A DNA stretch of 7,114 nucleotides from an uncultured Spartobacteria bacterium (lineage in GTDB: Bacteria > Verrucomicrobiota > Verrucomicrobiia > Chthoniobacterales > UBA6821): positions 1 to 7,114 of the forward strand of contig CAIKYN010000063.1 in NCBI GenBank assembly GCA_903831635.1. The letters run 5' to 3'. Numbering within the stretch: the first letter of the stretch is position 1; each line of letters starts with the position of its first letter. A program made the translations under genes and the position numbers. Positions 1 through 5,546 of the stretch are shown here, in pieces. Under the pieces are notes generated by a model. That model ran no database searches. It was not told where the DNA came from and saw only the letters and a program-made list of their open reading frames with translations.

Positions 1-954
1 CTTGAGCATGCCACGAGCATTCTGGACAGTTGGAGGATCGCCAGGGCGAAGCTTGCGGTAGATATCCTTAAGAGCCTCTTCCTCACTGTGTGCGGGATCA
101 CGCTTCAGAGACTTCACAATCGTGTCGTCGTCCTTAGTGTCGATGACCTTGACTGTGCTGTGACCGGCACGGATCAGATCGCGAATGACTGCGGGAGTCA
201 GCGGCTCGTAAGCACGTGCGATGATCGCGTCGCCCTCACGGACATCTGCTAGAAGCACCTTGGTGCTGATCTCTTCTTCATCGAGTTTTTCGGAGAGCTT
301 GAGGCTTTCAATCTTGTAGAAGAGTGCTGCGATCTCCTCGTCCGTGGGGAAACCGAGAGCACGCAGGAACGTAGTTGCAAGGAACTTGCGACGGCGCTTG
401 CGACGATCAAGGTAGACATAGAGCAGGTCGTTCGTATCAAACTGAACCTCGGTCCAGGAGCCGCGATCCGGAATGATGCGGAACCCATGAAGCAGCTTAC
501 CATTGAGGTGTATGTCGGACTCAAAACAGATACCGGGAGAGCGGTGCAACTGGCTCACCACAACGCGCTCGGCGCCATTGACCATGAAGGTTCCTGACTT
601 GGTCATGAGAGGAATCTCTCCCATATAGACCTTCTCTTCCTTGGTAGATTTTTCGTCCTTGTAACGGAATGTAACGTAGAGCGGCGCGCTGTAAGTCTCA
701 CCCTCGATCTGGCATTCAAAAGGACCGATCTTCGGCTCCTCCAGATGATAGCTTACGAAATCAAGCGAAGACTTCTCCTCGAAGCCATAGATCGGGAAGA
801 ACTCGCGGAAGACGGCCTGAAGGCCCACGTTCTTACGCTTGGAAGGCTCGACGCCCGTCTGGAAAAATTCCTCGTAGGACTTGATCTGCAGTTCGATGAG
901 GTTGGGCGGTTGGATGGCCTCGTGAAGTTTGCCGAAGTTGATTCTTTCAGACAT
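1..954 (-). CDS. rpoB: RNA polymerase beta subunit, N-terminal part (cut by window edge)
   Basis: This is the first 318 codons of the beta subunit of RNA polymerase, which forms one side of the catalytic cleft. The reading frame is open to base 1, so the gene continues outside the window; the family is usually about 1,200-1,400 residues. The translation starts MSERINFGKLHEAIQPPNL. It contains the protrusion/lobe signatures FMVNGAERVVVSQLHRSPG at residues 123-141, IIPDRGSW at 160-167 and IYRKLRPGDPPT at 298-309. The rifampicin pocket and active-site regions lie outside. The ATG at 954 is the only ATG, GTG or TTG in frame after the upstream TAG near 1024-1026, so the start is firm. No Shine-Dalgarno sequence precedes it. 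It is the last visible gene of the rplK operon, 340 nt downstream of rplL. Identity is very secure. Confidence 0.97.
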   Translation of the reverse strand, partial: MSERINFGKLHEAIQPPNLIELQIKSYEEFFQTGVEPSKRKNVGLQAVFREFFPIYGFEEKSSLDFVSYHLEEPKIGPFECQIEGETYSAPLYVTFRYKDEKSTKEEKVYMGEIPLMTKSGTFMVNGAERVVVSQLHRSPGICFESDIHLNGKLLHGFRIIPDRGSWTEVQFDTNDLLYVYLDRRKRRRKFLATTFLRALGFPTDEEIAALFYKIESLKLSEKLDEEEISTKVLLADVREGDAIIARAYEPLTPAVIRDLIRAGHSTVKVIDTKDDDTIVKSLKRDPAHSEEEALKDIYRKLRPGDPPTVQNARGMLK

Positions 955-1019
955 AGTGCAGGATCTTGGGTGGCGCTTGGGTGACGATACGGGGTGCCTT
1001 GATGGCGTTCTTTTCTTTA

Positions 1020-1033
1020 CCGGCTAGCGCCGG
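1020..1033 (-). other. Short GC-rich hairpin, stem CCGGC/GCCGG, 66 nt before rpoB
   Basis: On the minus strand the sequence CCGGC-GCTA-GCCGG forms a 5-bp stem with a 4-nt loop, extendable by one G-U pair. The flanks are TTTTCA before and TAAAGAAAAG after, so there is no terminator-like uridine tract. The same stem sequence occurs at 1736-1749. Function is unknown. Confidence 0.4.
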
Positions 1034-1104
1034 CTGAAAAGGGAGAGTGTTTTGTGCTCGGGGGAGAGACGGGGAAAACGGAAGGCAAAAGAGCCGCCAG
1101 TTGA

Positions 1105-1132
1105 GGAGTTCCCAAAAGATGCAGGGAATTCC
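1105..1132 (-). other. Imperfect 9-position hairpin in the rplL-rpoB spacer
   Basis: The minus strand reads GGAATTCCC, a 10-nt loop, then GGGAACTCC. Eight of nine positions pair by Watson-Crick rules and the fourth is an A-C mismatch. In the plus-strand RNA the mismatch would be a G-U wobble, so the fold is slightly better on the antisense strand. A run of four U lies about 11 nt downstream, too far for a classical terminator. It could be part of an attenuator; this is inferred from folding by eye only. Confidence 0.35.
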
Positions 1133-1214
1133 GCGCGGGCGGCGAAAAGATGTTTTTGACTAAGCGTCGTGTGACCGTGTTGCAGGGCTCGGGACTGGTG
1201 GAACTTTTCTTTGT

Positions 1215-1282
1215 ACGTCGTTCCGGCCATCGAGTCAACTGGGAAACCCCAGAAAACAACGATGACCGGAAATGAATGACGT
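1215..1282 (-). promoter_or_regulatory. Long interrupted hairpin just after rplL (possible RNA processing or attenuation site)
   Basis: The element starts 12 nt past the rplL stop. On the minus strand, UUCCGGUCAUCG (1271-1260) pairs with CGAUGGCCGGAA (1232-1221) over 12 positions, 11 Watson-Crick and one U-G. Outside it, ACGUC (1282-1278) pairs with GACGU (1219-1215) across a 6/1 internal loop. Inside it, CTGGG-GTTT-CCCAG (1252-1239) makes a 5-bp apical hairpin across a 7/6 internal loop. The three helices together give 22 pairs. The downstream sequence is ACAAAGAAAAG, so it is not an intrinsic terminator. Position and double-stranded character recall the E. coli rplL-rpoB RNase III site; the function is inferred. 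Confidence 0.55.
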
Positions 1283-1294
1283 GGCAGTCGGAGA

Positions 1295-1681
1295 CTACTT
1301 GATCTCGACCTTGGCTCCAGCGGCCTCGATCTTTTTCTTGATCTCTTCGGCCTCTTCCTTGCTGGCGCCTTCCTTGATTGCCTTGGGAGCGCTCTCAACA
1401 AGGGCCTTTGCCTCTGCGAGACCGAGTCCTGGGACTGCGGCGCGGACTTCCTTAATGACGCCGATCTTGTTGGATCCAGCTTCCTTGAGGATGACGTCGA
1501 AGGAGGTCTTCTCCTCGGCGGCGGCGGCAGGTGCGCCAGCGGCACCACCACCAACGGCGGCGACGGCGACAGGAGCGGCAGCGCTCACGCCCCACTTCTC
1601 TTCGAGGGCCTTCACGAGGTCAGCGATCTGGAGGACGGTGAGGTTGCTGAGTTGATCAACTAGTGCAGTATTATCGGACAT
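1295..1681 (-). CDS. rplL: 50S ribosomal protein L7/L12
   Basis: This encodes the acidic stalk protein of the large ribosomal subunit, which binds as dimers to L10 and recruits and activates the GTPase factors (EF-Tu, EF-G, IF2, RF3). The 128-residue product has the usual layout: an N-terminal dimerisation and L10-binding helix region (about residues 1-32), an Ala/Gly/Val-rich hinge (about 34-57), and a globular C-terminal domain with EKTSFDVILKEAGSNKIGVIK, trimmed here to its core FDVILKEAG and IGVIKEVR, and the factor-binding stretch GLGLAEAKALVE. It ends in KVEIK. Length is close to the family norm of about 120-130. It lies 174 nt after rplJ, and its start is preceded by a structured spacer and then an A/C-rich leader with no Shine-Dalgarno sequence. 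L7/L12 is needed in several copies per ribosome, so separate translational control is plausible. Confidence 0.97.
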   Translation of the reverse strand: MSDNTALVDQLSNLTVLQIADLVKALEEKWGVSAAAPVAVAAVGGGAAGAPAAAAEEKTSFDVILKEAGSNKIGVIKEVRAAVPGLGLAEAKALVESAPKAIKEGASKEEAEEIKKKIEAAGAKVEIK

Positions 1682-1702
1682 GGTGTTGTTTGGATTTTGA
1701 TG

Positions 1703-1757
1703 CTGTCGCGTCCCGAAGCCTCAGGACATTTGAGTCCGGCAGCCGCCGGCCCGACAG
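1703..1757 (-). promoter_or_regulatory. Predicted three-way-junction RNA structure ahead of rplL
   Basis: On the minus strand the closing stem is CTGTCG (1757-1752) with CGACAG (1708-1703), six perfect pairs. It encloses hairpin A, CCGGC-GGCT-GCCGG (1749-1736), and hairpin B, GTCCTGA-GGCT-TCGGGAC (1727-1710), which has 7 pairs including one U-G. Both hairpins carry the same loop GGCU. The two are joined by an 8-nt linker. The structure ends 21 nt before the rplL ATG, and the intervening leader is unstructured and A/C-rich. I do not recognise it as a known RNA family. It may control rplL translation or mRNA stability; the fold is by eye. Confidence 0.5.
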
Positions 1758-1855
1758 TTCATCGTGTTGTGTTTCCTTCACCCGTCGTGGCTTCGTACGC
1801 CGGGAGAAATTTTTTTGGTTAAAAGGTATTTGGAATGCTAAGAGAGACCTGCCGC

Positions 1856-2485
1856 TTACTCGGCAGCCGGAGTCTCCGTGGGAGCGGCTTCTGCCACGAC
1901 TTCAGCAGTGGGGACCTCGGTTGCAGGGGCTTCTGTAACCGGAGCCTCGGCAACGGGTTCGGATGCTGGAGCAGCCGGAGCCTTCTCGGCAATCGCCGCA
2001 AGGACGCGGGCCAGACTGGCGCCTGGCTCGTTGAGCGTGCGCACCAGTTTGGTGGCAGGACTGAGCAGGAGACCGAGAAGCTGGGCCTGAAGGACTTCCT
2101 TCGGAGGAAGGTCGGCCAAAGCGATCACCTGAGCGGTGTCGAGGATCGAATTATCAAGGATACCGACACGGATCTTAGGCTTCTCGAATTCCGCTGCAAA
2201 GGTCTTGAGGATCTTTGCGGAAGCGCAGATGTCTTTGTCACCGACCACAAAAGCCGTCTGACCCGTTAGGTGGGCATCGAGCTCTGGAAGACCGGCGTCC
2301 TTGATGGAACGGCGAAGGAAGGTGTTTTTGATGACGGTCAGAGAGGCTCCGGCACCACCCAGGCGGTTACGGAGTTCTGCAAAATGATTCACGTTCATCC
2401 CGCCGTATTCGACGACGATGAGGAAAGGAGAGTTGTTGAGGCGCAGCTTGACGTCCTCTACGATCGTGGGTTTCTCGGGGCGCAT
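1856..2485 (-). CDS. rplJ: 50S ribosomal protein L10 with an Ala/Pro/Glu-rich C-terminal tail
   Basis: L10 anchors the L7/L12 dimers to the ribosome through its C-terminal helix and binds 23S rRNA through its N-terminal domain. The 209-residue product begins MRPEKPTIVEDVKLRLNN and carries the family core, including LTVIKNTFLRRSI (49-61), a LTGQTAFVVGD segment (73-83) and the L12-binding helical region, ending near residue 168 (ARVLAAIAEK). Residues 169-209 form a tail made almost only of Ala, Pro, Glu, Thr and Val. E. coli L10 has 165 residues, so the tail accounts for the extra length. The gene starts 31 nt after the rplA stop, which leaves no room for a typical L10 leader. It is one of the few genes here with an SD-like sequence (AAGGA, 9 nt upstream). 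Confidence 0.96.
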   Translation of the reverse strand: MRPEKPTIVEDVKLRLNNSPFLIVVEYGGMNVNHFAELRNRLGGAGASLTVIKNTFLRRSIKDAGLPELDAHLTGQTAFVVGDKDICASAKILKTFAAEFEKPKIRVGILDNSILDTAQVIALADLPPKEVLQAQLLGLLLSPATKLVRTLNEPGASLARVLAAIAEKAPAAPASEPVAEAPVTEAPATEVPTAEVVAEAAPTETPAAE

Positions 2486-2494
2486 GGTGGTAGG

Positions 2495-2499
2495 TCCTT
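2495..2499 (-). promoter_or_regulatory. Ribosome binding site of rplJ (AAGGA)
   Basis: AAGGA on the minus strand lies 9 nt before the rplJ ATG and supports that start. It contrasts with rplK, rplA, rplL and rpoB, which have no equivalent at normal spacing. Confidence 0.55.
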
Positions 2500-2516
2500 G
2501 GTTCCTCGTGTATAGG

Positions 2517-3218
2517 TTAGTTCTTCAGGAATGGTGCCGCATCGATCAGGATGCCGGGCAGCATTGTTGCAGCCAGAGTGACTGATTCGACAAAGGCACC
2601 CTTGGCTGTTGCGGGGCGCGACTTGATCACCGCCTCAATAACGGCACGGCCGTTGTCGAGAAGCTGTTCCTCACTGAAGGAGAACTTACCGACAGGAACG
2701 GCGATGTTGCCATTTTTATCGAGCTTGAACTCGACACGTCCGGCCTTAACCTCCTGCACCGCCTTGGCGGTGTCGTCACTGACCGTTCCGGTCTTCGGGT
2801 TAGGCATGAGACCGCGAGGTCCGAGAACCTTACCGAGCTTACGAACCTCGGTCATGGCTGCTGGAGTCGCAATCGCTACGTCGAAATCGGAAAAGCCGCC
2901 CTGGACCTTCTTCAGAAGATCTTCAAAACCAACGAACTCTGCCCCTGCTTCCTGTGCTGCCGTAGCGGCTGCACCAGTTGCAAAGACAAGGACGCGAACG
3001 TTCTTACCGCTACCATGGGGAAGTGGGCAGGTGCCACGAACCATCTGGTCGCTCTGCTTGGGATCAACACCAAGTCGCATCGAGACGGTGACTGTCTGGT
3101 CGAACTTGGTGGGAGGCATCTTCTTGAGGACGTTCAGCGCGTCGCTCAATGGATATTTGCGCCCCTGCTCAACGAGCTCATTGGCGGCGCGGTAACGTTT
3201 GCTGCGGGTGTTTTGCAT
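2517..3218 (-). CDS. rplA: 50S ribosomal protein L1
   Basis: L1 forms the mobile L1 stalk on 23S rRNA that helps release deacylated tRNA; in many bacteria it also represses translation of its own mRNA. The 233-residue length matches the family (E. coli 234). The signature LGKVLGPRGLMPNPKTGTV is at about residues 132-150, and the N-terminal half shows MRLGVDPKQSDQMVRGTCPL, where many homologues have a hydrophobic pair in place of the CP after VRGT. The start at 3218 is the only ATG or GTG after the in-frame TAA upstream. An SD-like GGAGG is present but 28 nt upstream and next to a stable hairpin, so it is not in normal position. The gene follows rplK by 70 nt and precedes rplJ by 31 nt. Confidence 0.97.
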   Translation of the reverse strand: MQNTRSKRYRAANELVEQGRKYPLSDALNVLKKMPPTKFDQTVTVSMRLGVDPKQSDQMVRGTCPLPHGSGKNVRVLVFATGAAATAAQEAGAEFVGFEDLLKKVQGGFSDFDVAIATPAAMTEVRKLGKVLGPRGLMPNPKTGTVSDDTAKAVQEVKAGRVEFKLDKNGNIAVPVGKFSFSEEQLLDNGRAVIEAVIKSRPATAKGAFVESVTLAATMLPGILIDAAPFLKN

Positions 3219-3231
3219 TTTGTGGTGCAGT

Positions 3232-3252
3232 TCAAGCGGTCCGAAGACCTCC
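3232..3252 (-). promoter_or_regulatory. cUUCGg hairpin next to a displaced GGAGG in the rplA leader
   Basis: On the minus strand GGTC-TTCG-GACC (3249-3238) forms a perfect 4-bp stem closed by the very stable C(UUCG)G tetraloop. It overlaps the 3' end of GGAGGT (3252-3247). Past an A-G mismatch, further G-C and G-U pairs are possible. The GGAGG is 28 nt from the rplA ATG. L1 is known to bind short mRNA helices that mimic its rRNA site, so this could be an L1 autoregulation site; that is inference. Confidence 0.35.
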
Positions 3253-3288
3253 TGCGGTTGGTTGTGTTAAAATTACGCTTCGGCCTTT

Positions 3289-3714
3289 TTACGCCTCAAT
3301 TTCGATTCCCATCTGGCGAGCAGTGCCGCAGAGGGTGCGGAAGGCTGCTTCCTCGCTGCGGGCATTCATGTCCTTCATCTTGATCTTCACAAGGTCCATG
3401 ACCTGCTTCTTGGTAAGCTTGGCCACCTTGACCTTGTTCGGCTCCTTGGAACCGGAAGCAATCCCTGCGGCTTTCTTGAGAAGAACGCCTGCGGGAGGCT
3501 GCTTGGTGATGAAGGTGAAGCTCTTGTCCTTGTAGACGGTGATGACCACAGGAAGGATATCGCCGGCCTGTTTCTGCGTGGCGGCATTGAACTCCTTACA
3601 GAAGGCCATGATGTTGACCCCCTGCTGACCGAGTGCTGGACCAACTGGAGGCGCTGGATTGGCCTGTCCGGCGGGGATCTGAAGCTTGATCTGTCCTGTG
3701 ATTTCTTTGGCCAT
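3289..3714 (-). CDS. rplK: 50S ribosomal protein L11
   Basis: L11 binds the GTPase-associated region of 23S rRNA at the base of the stalk and takes part in factor binding and the stringent response through RelA. The 141-residue length matches the family (E. coli 142). The N-terminal domain has the proline-rich PAGQANPAPPVGPALGQQGV (about residues 14-33), followed by NIMAFCKEFNAAT. The C-terminal rRNA-binding domain has the MNARSEEAAFRTLCGTARQM region and ends MGIEIEA. The ATG at 3714 gives the expected N-terminus MAKEITGQIKL. No Shine-Dalgarno sequence precedes it. It is the first gene of the operon here; the usual upstream neighbours secE and nusG are replaced by a divergent yqgE-like gene. 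Confidence 0.98.
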   Translation of the reverse strand: MAKEITGQIKLQIPAGQANPAPPVGPALGQQGVNIMAFCKEFNAATQKQAGDILPVVITVYKDKSFTFITKQPPAGVLLKKAAGIASGSKEPNKVKVAKLTKKQVMDLVKIKMKDMNARSEEAAFRTLCGTARQMGIEIEA

Positions 3715-3796
3715 GGTTCGAGTTGGTTGAAGGAGTTTAGAAAGCGTGTGAAACGATATTCGAGAGAGACCCTAGTGCCGATTCCGGCGAAAAAGG

Positions 3797-3825
3797 TTGG
3801 CAATAAAAGCTGATCTGGTTCTTAT
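3797..3825 (+). promoter_or_regulatory. Candidate sigma70-type promoter for the yqgE-like gene
   Basis: TTGGCA at 3797-3802 (5 of 6 consensus positions) and TCTTAT at 3820-3825 (4 of 6) are separated by 17 nt. Transcription would start near 3832, about 115 nt before the GTG start. It lies across the opposed rplK promoter candidate. Sequence match only. Confidence 0.35.
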
Positions 3826-3831
3826 GGGCAA
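3803..3831 (-). promoter_or_regulatory. Candidate sigma70-type promoter for the rplK operon
   Basis: On the minus strand TTGCCC (3831-3826) and TTTTAT (3808-3803) each match four of six consensus positions and are spaced 17 nt apart. The start would be near 3796, giving a leader of about 80 nt before rplK. It overlaps the plus-strand candidate almost completely, so the two could not be occupied at once. A strong ribosomal-operon promoter would be expected somewhere in 3715-3946, but this match is only moderate. Confidence 0.35.
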
Positions 3832-3946
3832 GAGATTTCTTGATTTTTTTATTGCAGTGCCGCGGAAGTTCTTTCCCTCACTAGCCAAAAACAGCTCCCT
3901 TCAAGTTCGGGTTGATCTGTTTCCATAGAAGAGTGAACATGATGTT

Positions 3947-4519
3947 GTGCGCCTTCAGCAACCTCATCAAACAGAAACCGAGCTGACAGGCTCACTGCTT
4001 GTCGCCTTGCCTAGCCTCGTGGATCCGAATTTCCGGCGCACTATCCTCTTTCTGACCCACCACGATCAAGAGGGTGCCATGGGCTTCATTCTAAACCGCC
4101 CACGGAATGAATGCTTGGGACAACTGGCCAATGCTCCTGAAGAGGTTGCAGACGTGCCTGTTTTCAGCGGCGGTCCTGTGGAACCGAAGAACCTCATCCT
4201 CACGCACCTGCTCTGGAAGAAATCAGGTGTGCGTTTCCAATCTCTCGGAGAGGAGGATCTGCCCCTACTGGATTCCGAAAAAAACTCGAAAGAGAATCAG
4301 ACACTCCGAGCCTTCACGGGCTATGCTGGATGGACTGGGGGACAACTCGAACAGGAGATCAACGAAAAATCATGGCACCTCCTCAAGCCCTCGCCCGCCA
4401 TACTGCAACCCGTGCACACCTTGGAGGATGGCATCAAGCTCTGGAAGGGAATCATGAAGGACCTGGGATCGATGTATTATCTTCTCGCCCAGGCTCCTGA
4501 TGATGTTTCGAGGAATTAA
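3947..4519 (+). CDS. YqgE/AlgH family protein
   Basis: This 190-residue protein belongs to the YqgE/AlgH (DUF179) family, which is widespread but has no firmly established biochemical role. The family signatures are clear: LPSLVDPNFRRTILFL at residues 21-36 followed by GAMGFILNRP at 43-52, FSGGPV at 73-78, and GYAGWTGGQLEQEI at 125-138 followed by KSW. The length matches E. coli YqgE (187). The GTG at 3947 is chosen because an in-frame TAG at 3926 closes the frame upstream and there is no in-frame ATG before the conserved region; a purine-rich GAAGAG 13 nt upstream is only a weak ribosome site. It is divergent from rplK and converges on the downstream SDR gene with only 7 bp between stop codons. 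It is likely cytoplasmic, since no signal peptide is seen. Confidence 0.93.
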   Translation: MRLQQPHQTETELTGSLLVALPSLVDPNFRRTILFLTHHDQEGAMGFILNRPRNECLGQLANAPEEVADVPVFSGGPVEPKNLILTHLLWKKSGVRFQSLGEEDLPLLDSEKNSKENQTLRAFTGYAGWTGGQLEQEINEKSWHLLKPSPAILQPVHTLEDGIKLWKGIMKDLGSMYYLLAQAPDDVSRN

Positions 4520-4526
4520 TCCTTCG

Positions 4527-5522
4527 TTAGATCTTCCCCTGCTTCTTAAGCCAATCGGCCGTTGCCGCAAGAGTCCCGGAAAGTGATCTGGTAGGCTTCC
4601 AGCTAAACTCCTCCTCAAAAGGCTTCCCATCACAGACCCATCGGTCGGGTAGGATCTCGCGAACCCGGTCACGACCGAGACTGGGAGCTGCGGTACGCCA
4701 GGCCGGCACGGCGTCGATCACGAGCGAGGCGAGTTGGATTAACACCTGCGGTAGCGAGAGCGTTACTCCCTGGGCACCGATCACCTGCGCCGCTGTGGAG
4801 ATTAACTCCGAGTCGGTGATCGAGCCTCCTGAGCCGAGATAAAAGGGCCCGTACTTCTCCCAGTCGGCGGGTGCGACCAATGCAGAGGCTAGGATCGCAT
4901 CGCAGAGATCCTCAACATCAATCCAGCTGTACTGCTTGGCCTTGAACCCGGGTTTTACCCTGATAACTCCCGCCGCCATTTTGAAAAGCGGCAGGGTGGC
5001 GGCATCGCGAGGACCCAGAACCATTGGGGGACGCAGGATCAGGAGGCGACGACCGAGGCGATTTCGGAGCTCTCTCTCCATCGTGAGCTTCGAGGCGCCA
5101 TAGAGCGAGACGGGTTGATCCTGATCATCCATTGAGCGGGCATTCATCCCCTGCGGCGTAGGACCTCCGGCAGCCTGAGAGGAGAGGACAATGACCCTGG
5201 TTGTTCTCGGCAACTGGGCCATCAGACGCAGGGTTCCCTCCACATTCGTTTCAAAATACTCCTCGCGACGTCGCCCGAAGAGGAGCCCCGCCGCATGAAT
5301 GACAAGATCTGGAGCGGCATCTGGAGGAAGCTCCCAGAAATTTCTGGCGACACGGCACGGGATGAATCGATCGTCGGAGATCCCCTCCTCATGCAACTGC
5401 GAATGGAGCTTCTCCGGATCACGGACAGGCAGAATGATCCGGCGCCACCGCCGTTCACGACGGAGTCTCATCAGGAGATTCCGTCCGACGAATCCCGTGG
5501 ATCCGGTCAGGAGAAGTTCCAT
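4527..5522 (-). CDS. NAD(P)-dependent epimerase-like extended SDR, candidate ceramide reductase (CerR type)
   Basis: The 331-residue protein is an extended short-chain dehydrogenase/reductase. The N-terminal Rossmann motif TGSTGFVG is at residues 6-13, IHAAG at 75-79, the TNVEGT segment at 92-97, the serine region LSSQAAGG at 113-120, and the catalytic YGASK at 141-145, followed by the LRPPMVLGPRD substrate-side segment at 163-173. The ATG at 5522 places the glycine motif at the expected distance from the N-terminus. It starts 24 nt after the acyltransferase stop, so it is very likely co-transcribed with it. On family alone it could act on a nucleotide sugar, a steroid-like or another keto substrate. 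Downstream of a 2-oxoamine synthase and a bCerS-like GNAT, reduction of 3-oxo-ceramide is the best pathway guess. Confidence 0.9.
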   Translation of the reverse strand: MELLLTGSTGFVGRNLLMRLRRERRWRRIILPVRDPEKLHSQLHEEGISDDRFIPCRVARNFWELPPDAAPDLVIHAAGLLFGRRREEYFETNVEGTLRLMAQLPRTTRVIVLSSQAAGGPTPQGMNARSMDDQDQPVSLYGASKLTMERELRNRLGRRLLILRPPMVLGPRDAATLPLFKMAAGVIRVKPGFKAKQYSWIDVEDLCDAILASALVAPADWEKYGPFYLGSGGSITDSELISTAAQVIGAQGVTLSLPQVLIQLASLVIDAVPAWRTAAPSLGRDRVREILPDRWVCDGKPFEEEFSWKPTRSLSGTLAATADWLKKQGKI

Positions 5523-5546
5523 GGGGCGTGGAGTCTAATCCTGGGA

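Larger units (their letters stand above)
955..1294 (-). other. Long rplL-rpoB spacer with several potential RNA hairpins
   Basis: This 340-nt non-coding gap separates the rplL stop from the rpoB start. Read in the direction of the operon, it holds a long interrupted hairpin (1215-1282), a 9-position imperfect hairpin (1105-1132) and a short GC-rich hairpin (1020-1033), then a leader without Shine-Dalgarno sequence before rpoB. None of the hairpins is followed directly by a uridine run, so no standard intrinsic terminator is seen. In E. coli the equivalent spacer, of similar length, is known to hold an attenuator and an RNase III cleavage site. By analogy this spacer may set the ratio of RNA polymerase to ribosomal protein synthesis; that role is inferred. 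Open frames crossing the spacer have no recognisable protein character. Confidence 0.75.

Noticed and set aside
745..984. Plus-strand open frame of 79 codons over the rpoB start
   Set aside because: It is antisense to the conserved RpoB N-terminus, with no ribosome site or domain.
1020..1033. GC-rich hairpin as an intrinsic terminator before rpoB
   Set aside because: The stem is only 5-6 bp and is followed by TAAAGAAAAG on the operon strand, not a uridine run.
1024..1554. Minus-strand open frame of 176 codons running from rplL into the spacer
   Set aside because: It is out of frame with rplL, very rich in Arg, Ser and Pro, and has no recognisable domain. It also crosses the long hairpin. 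It is a shadow of rplL plus spacer.
1782..1855. Internal promoter for rplL in the A/T-rich part of the rplJ-rplL spacer
   Set aside because: Several T/A-rich hexamers occur, but none pairs with a -35-like hexamer at 16-18 nt spacing.
2486..2516. L10 leader (kink-turn RNA) between rplA and rplJ
   Set aside because: The gap is only 31 nt, too short for the known leader, and I see no stem in it.
2551..3195. Plus-strand open frame of 214 codons opposite rplA
   Set aside because: It lies entirely antisense to a certain L1 gene and has low-complexity Ser/Thr/Ala content with no domain.
4520..4526. Bidirectional terminator between the convergent yqgE-like and SDR genes
   Set aside because: Only 7 bp separate the stop codons, and no GC-rich inverted repeat with a T-tract was found in or next to the gap.
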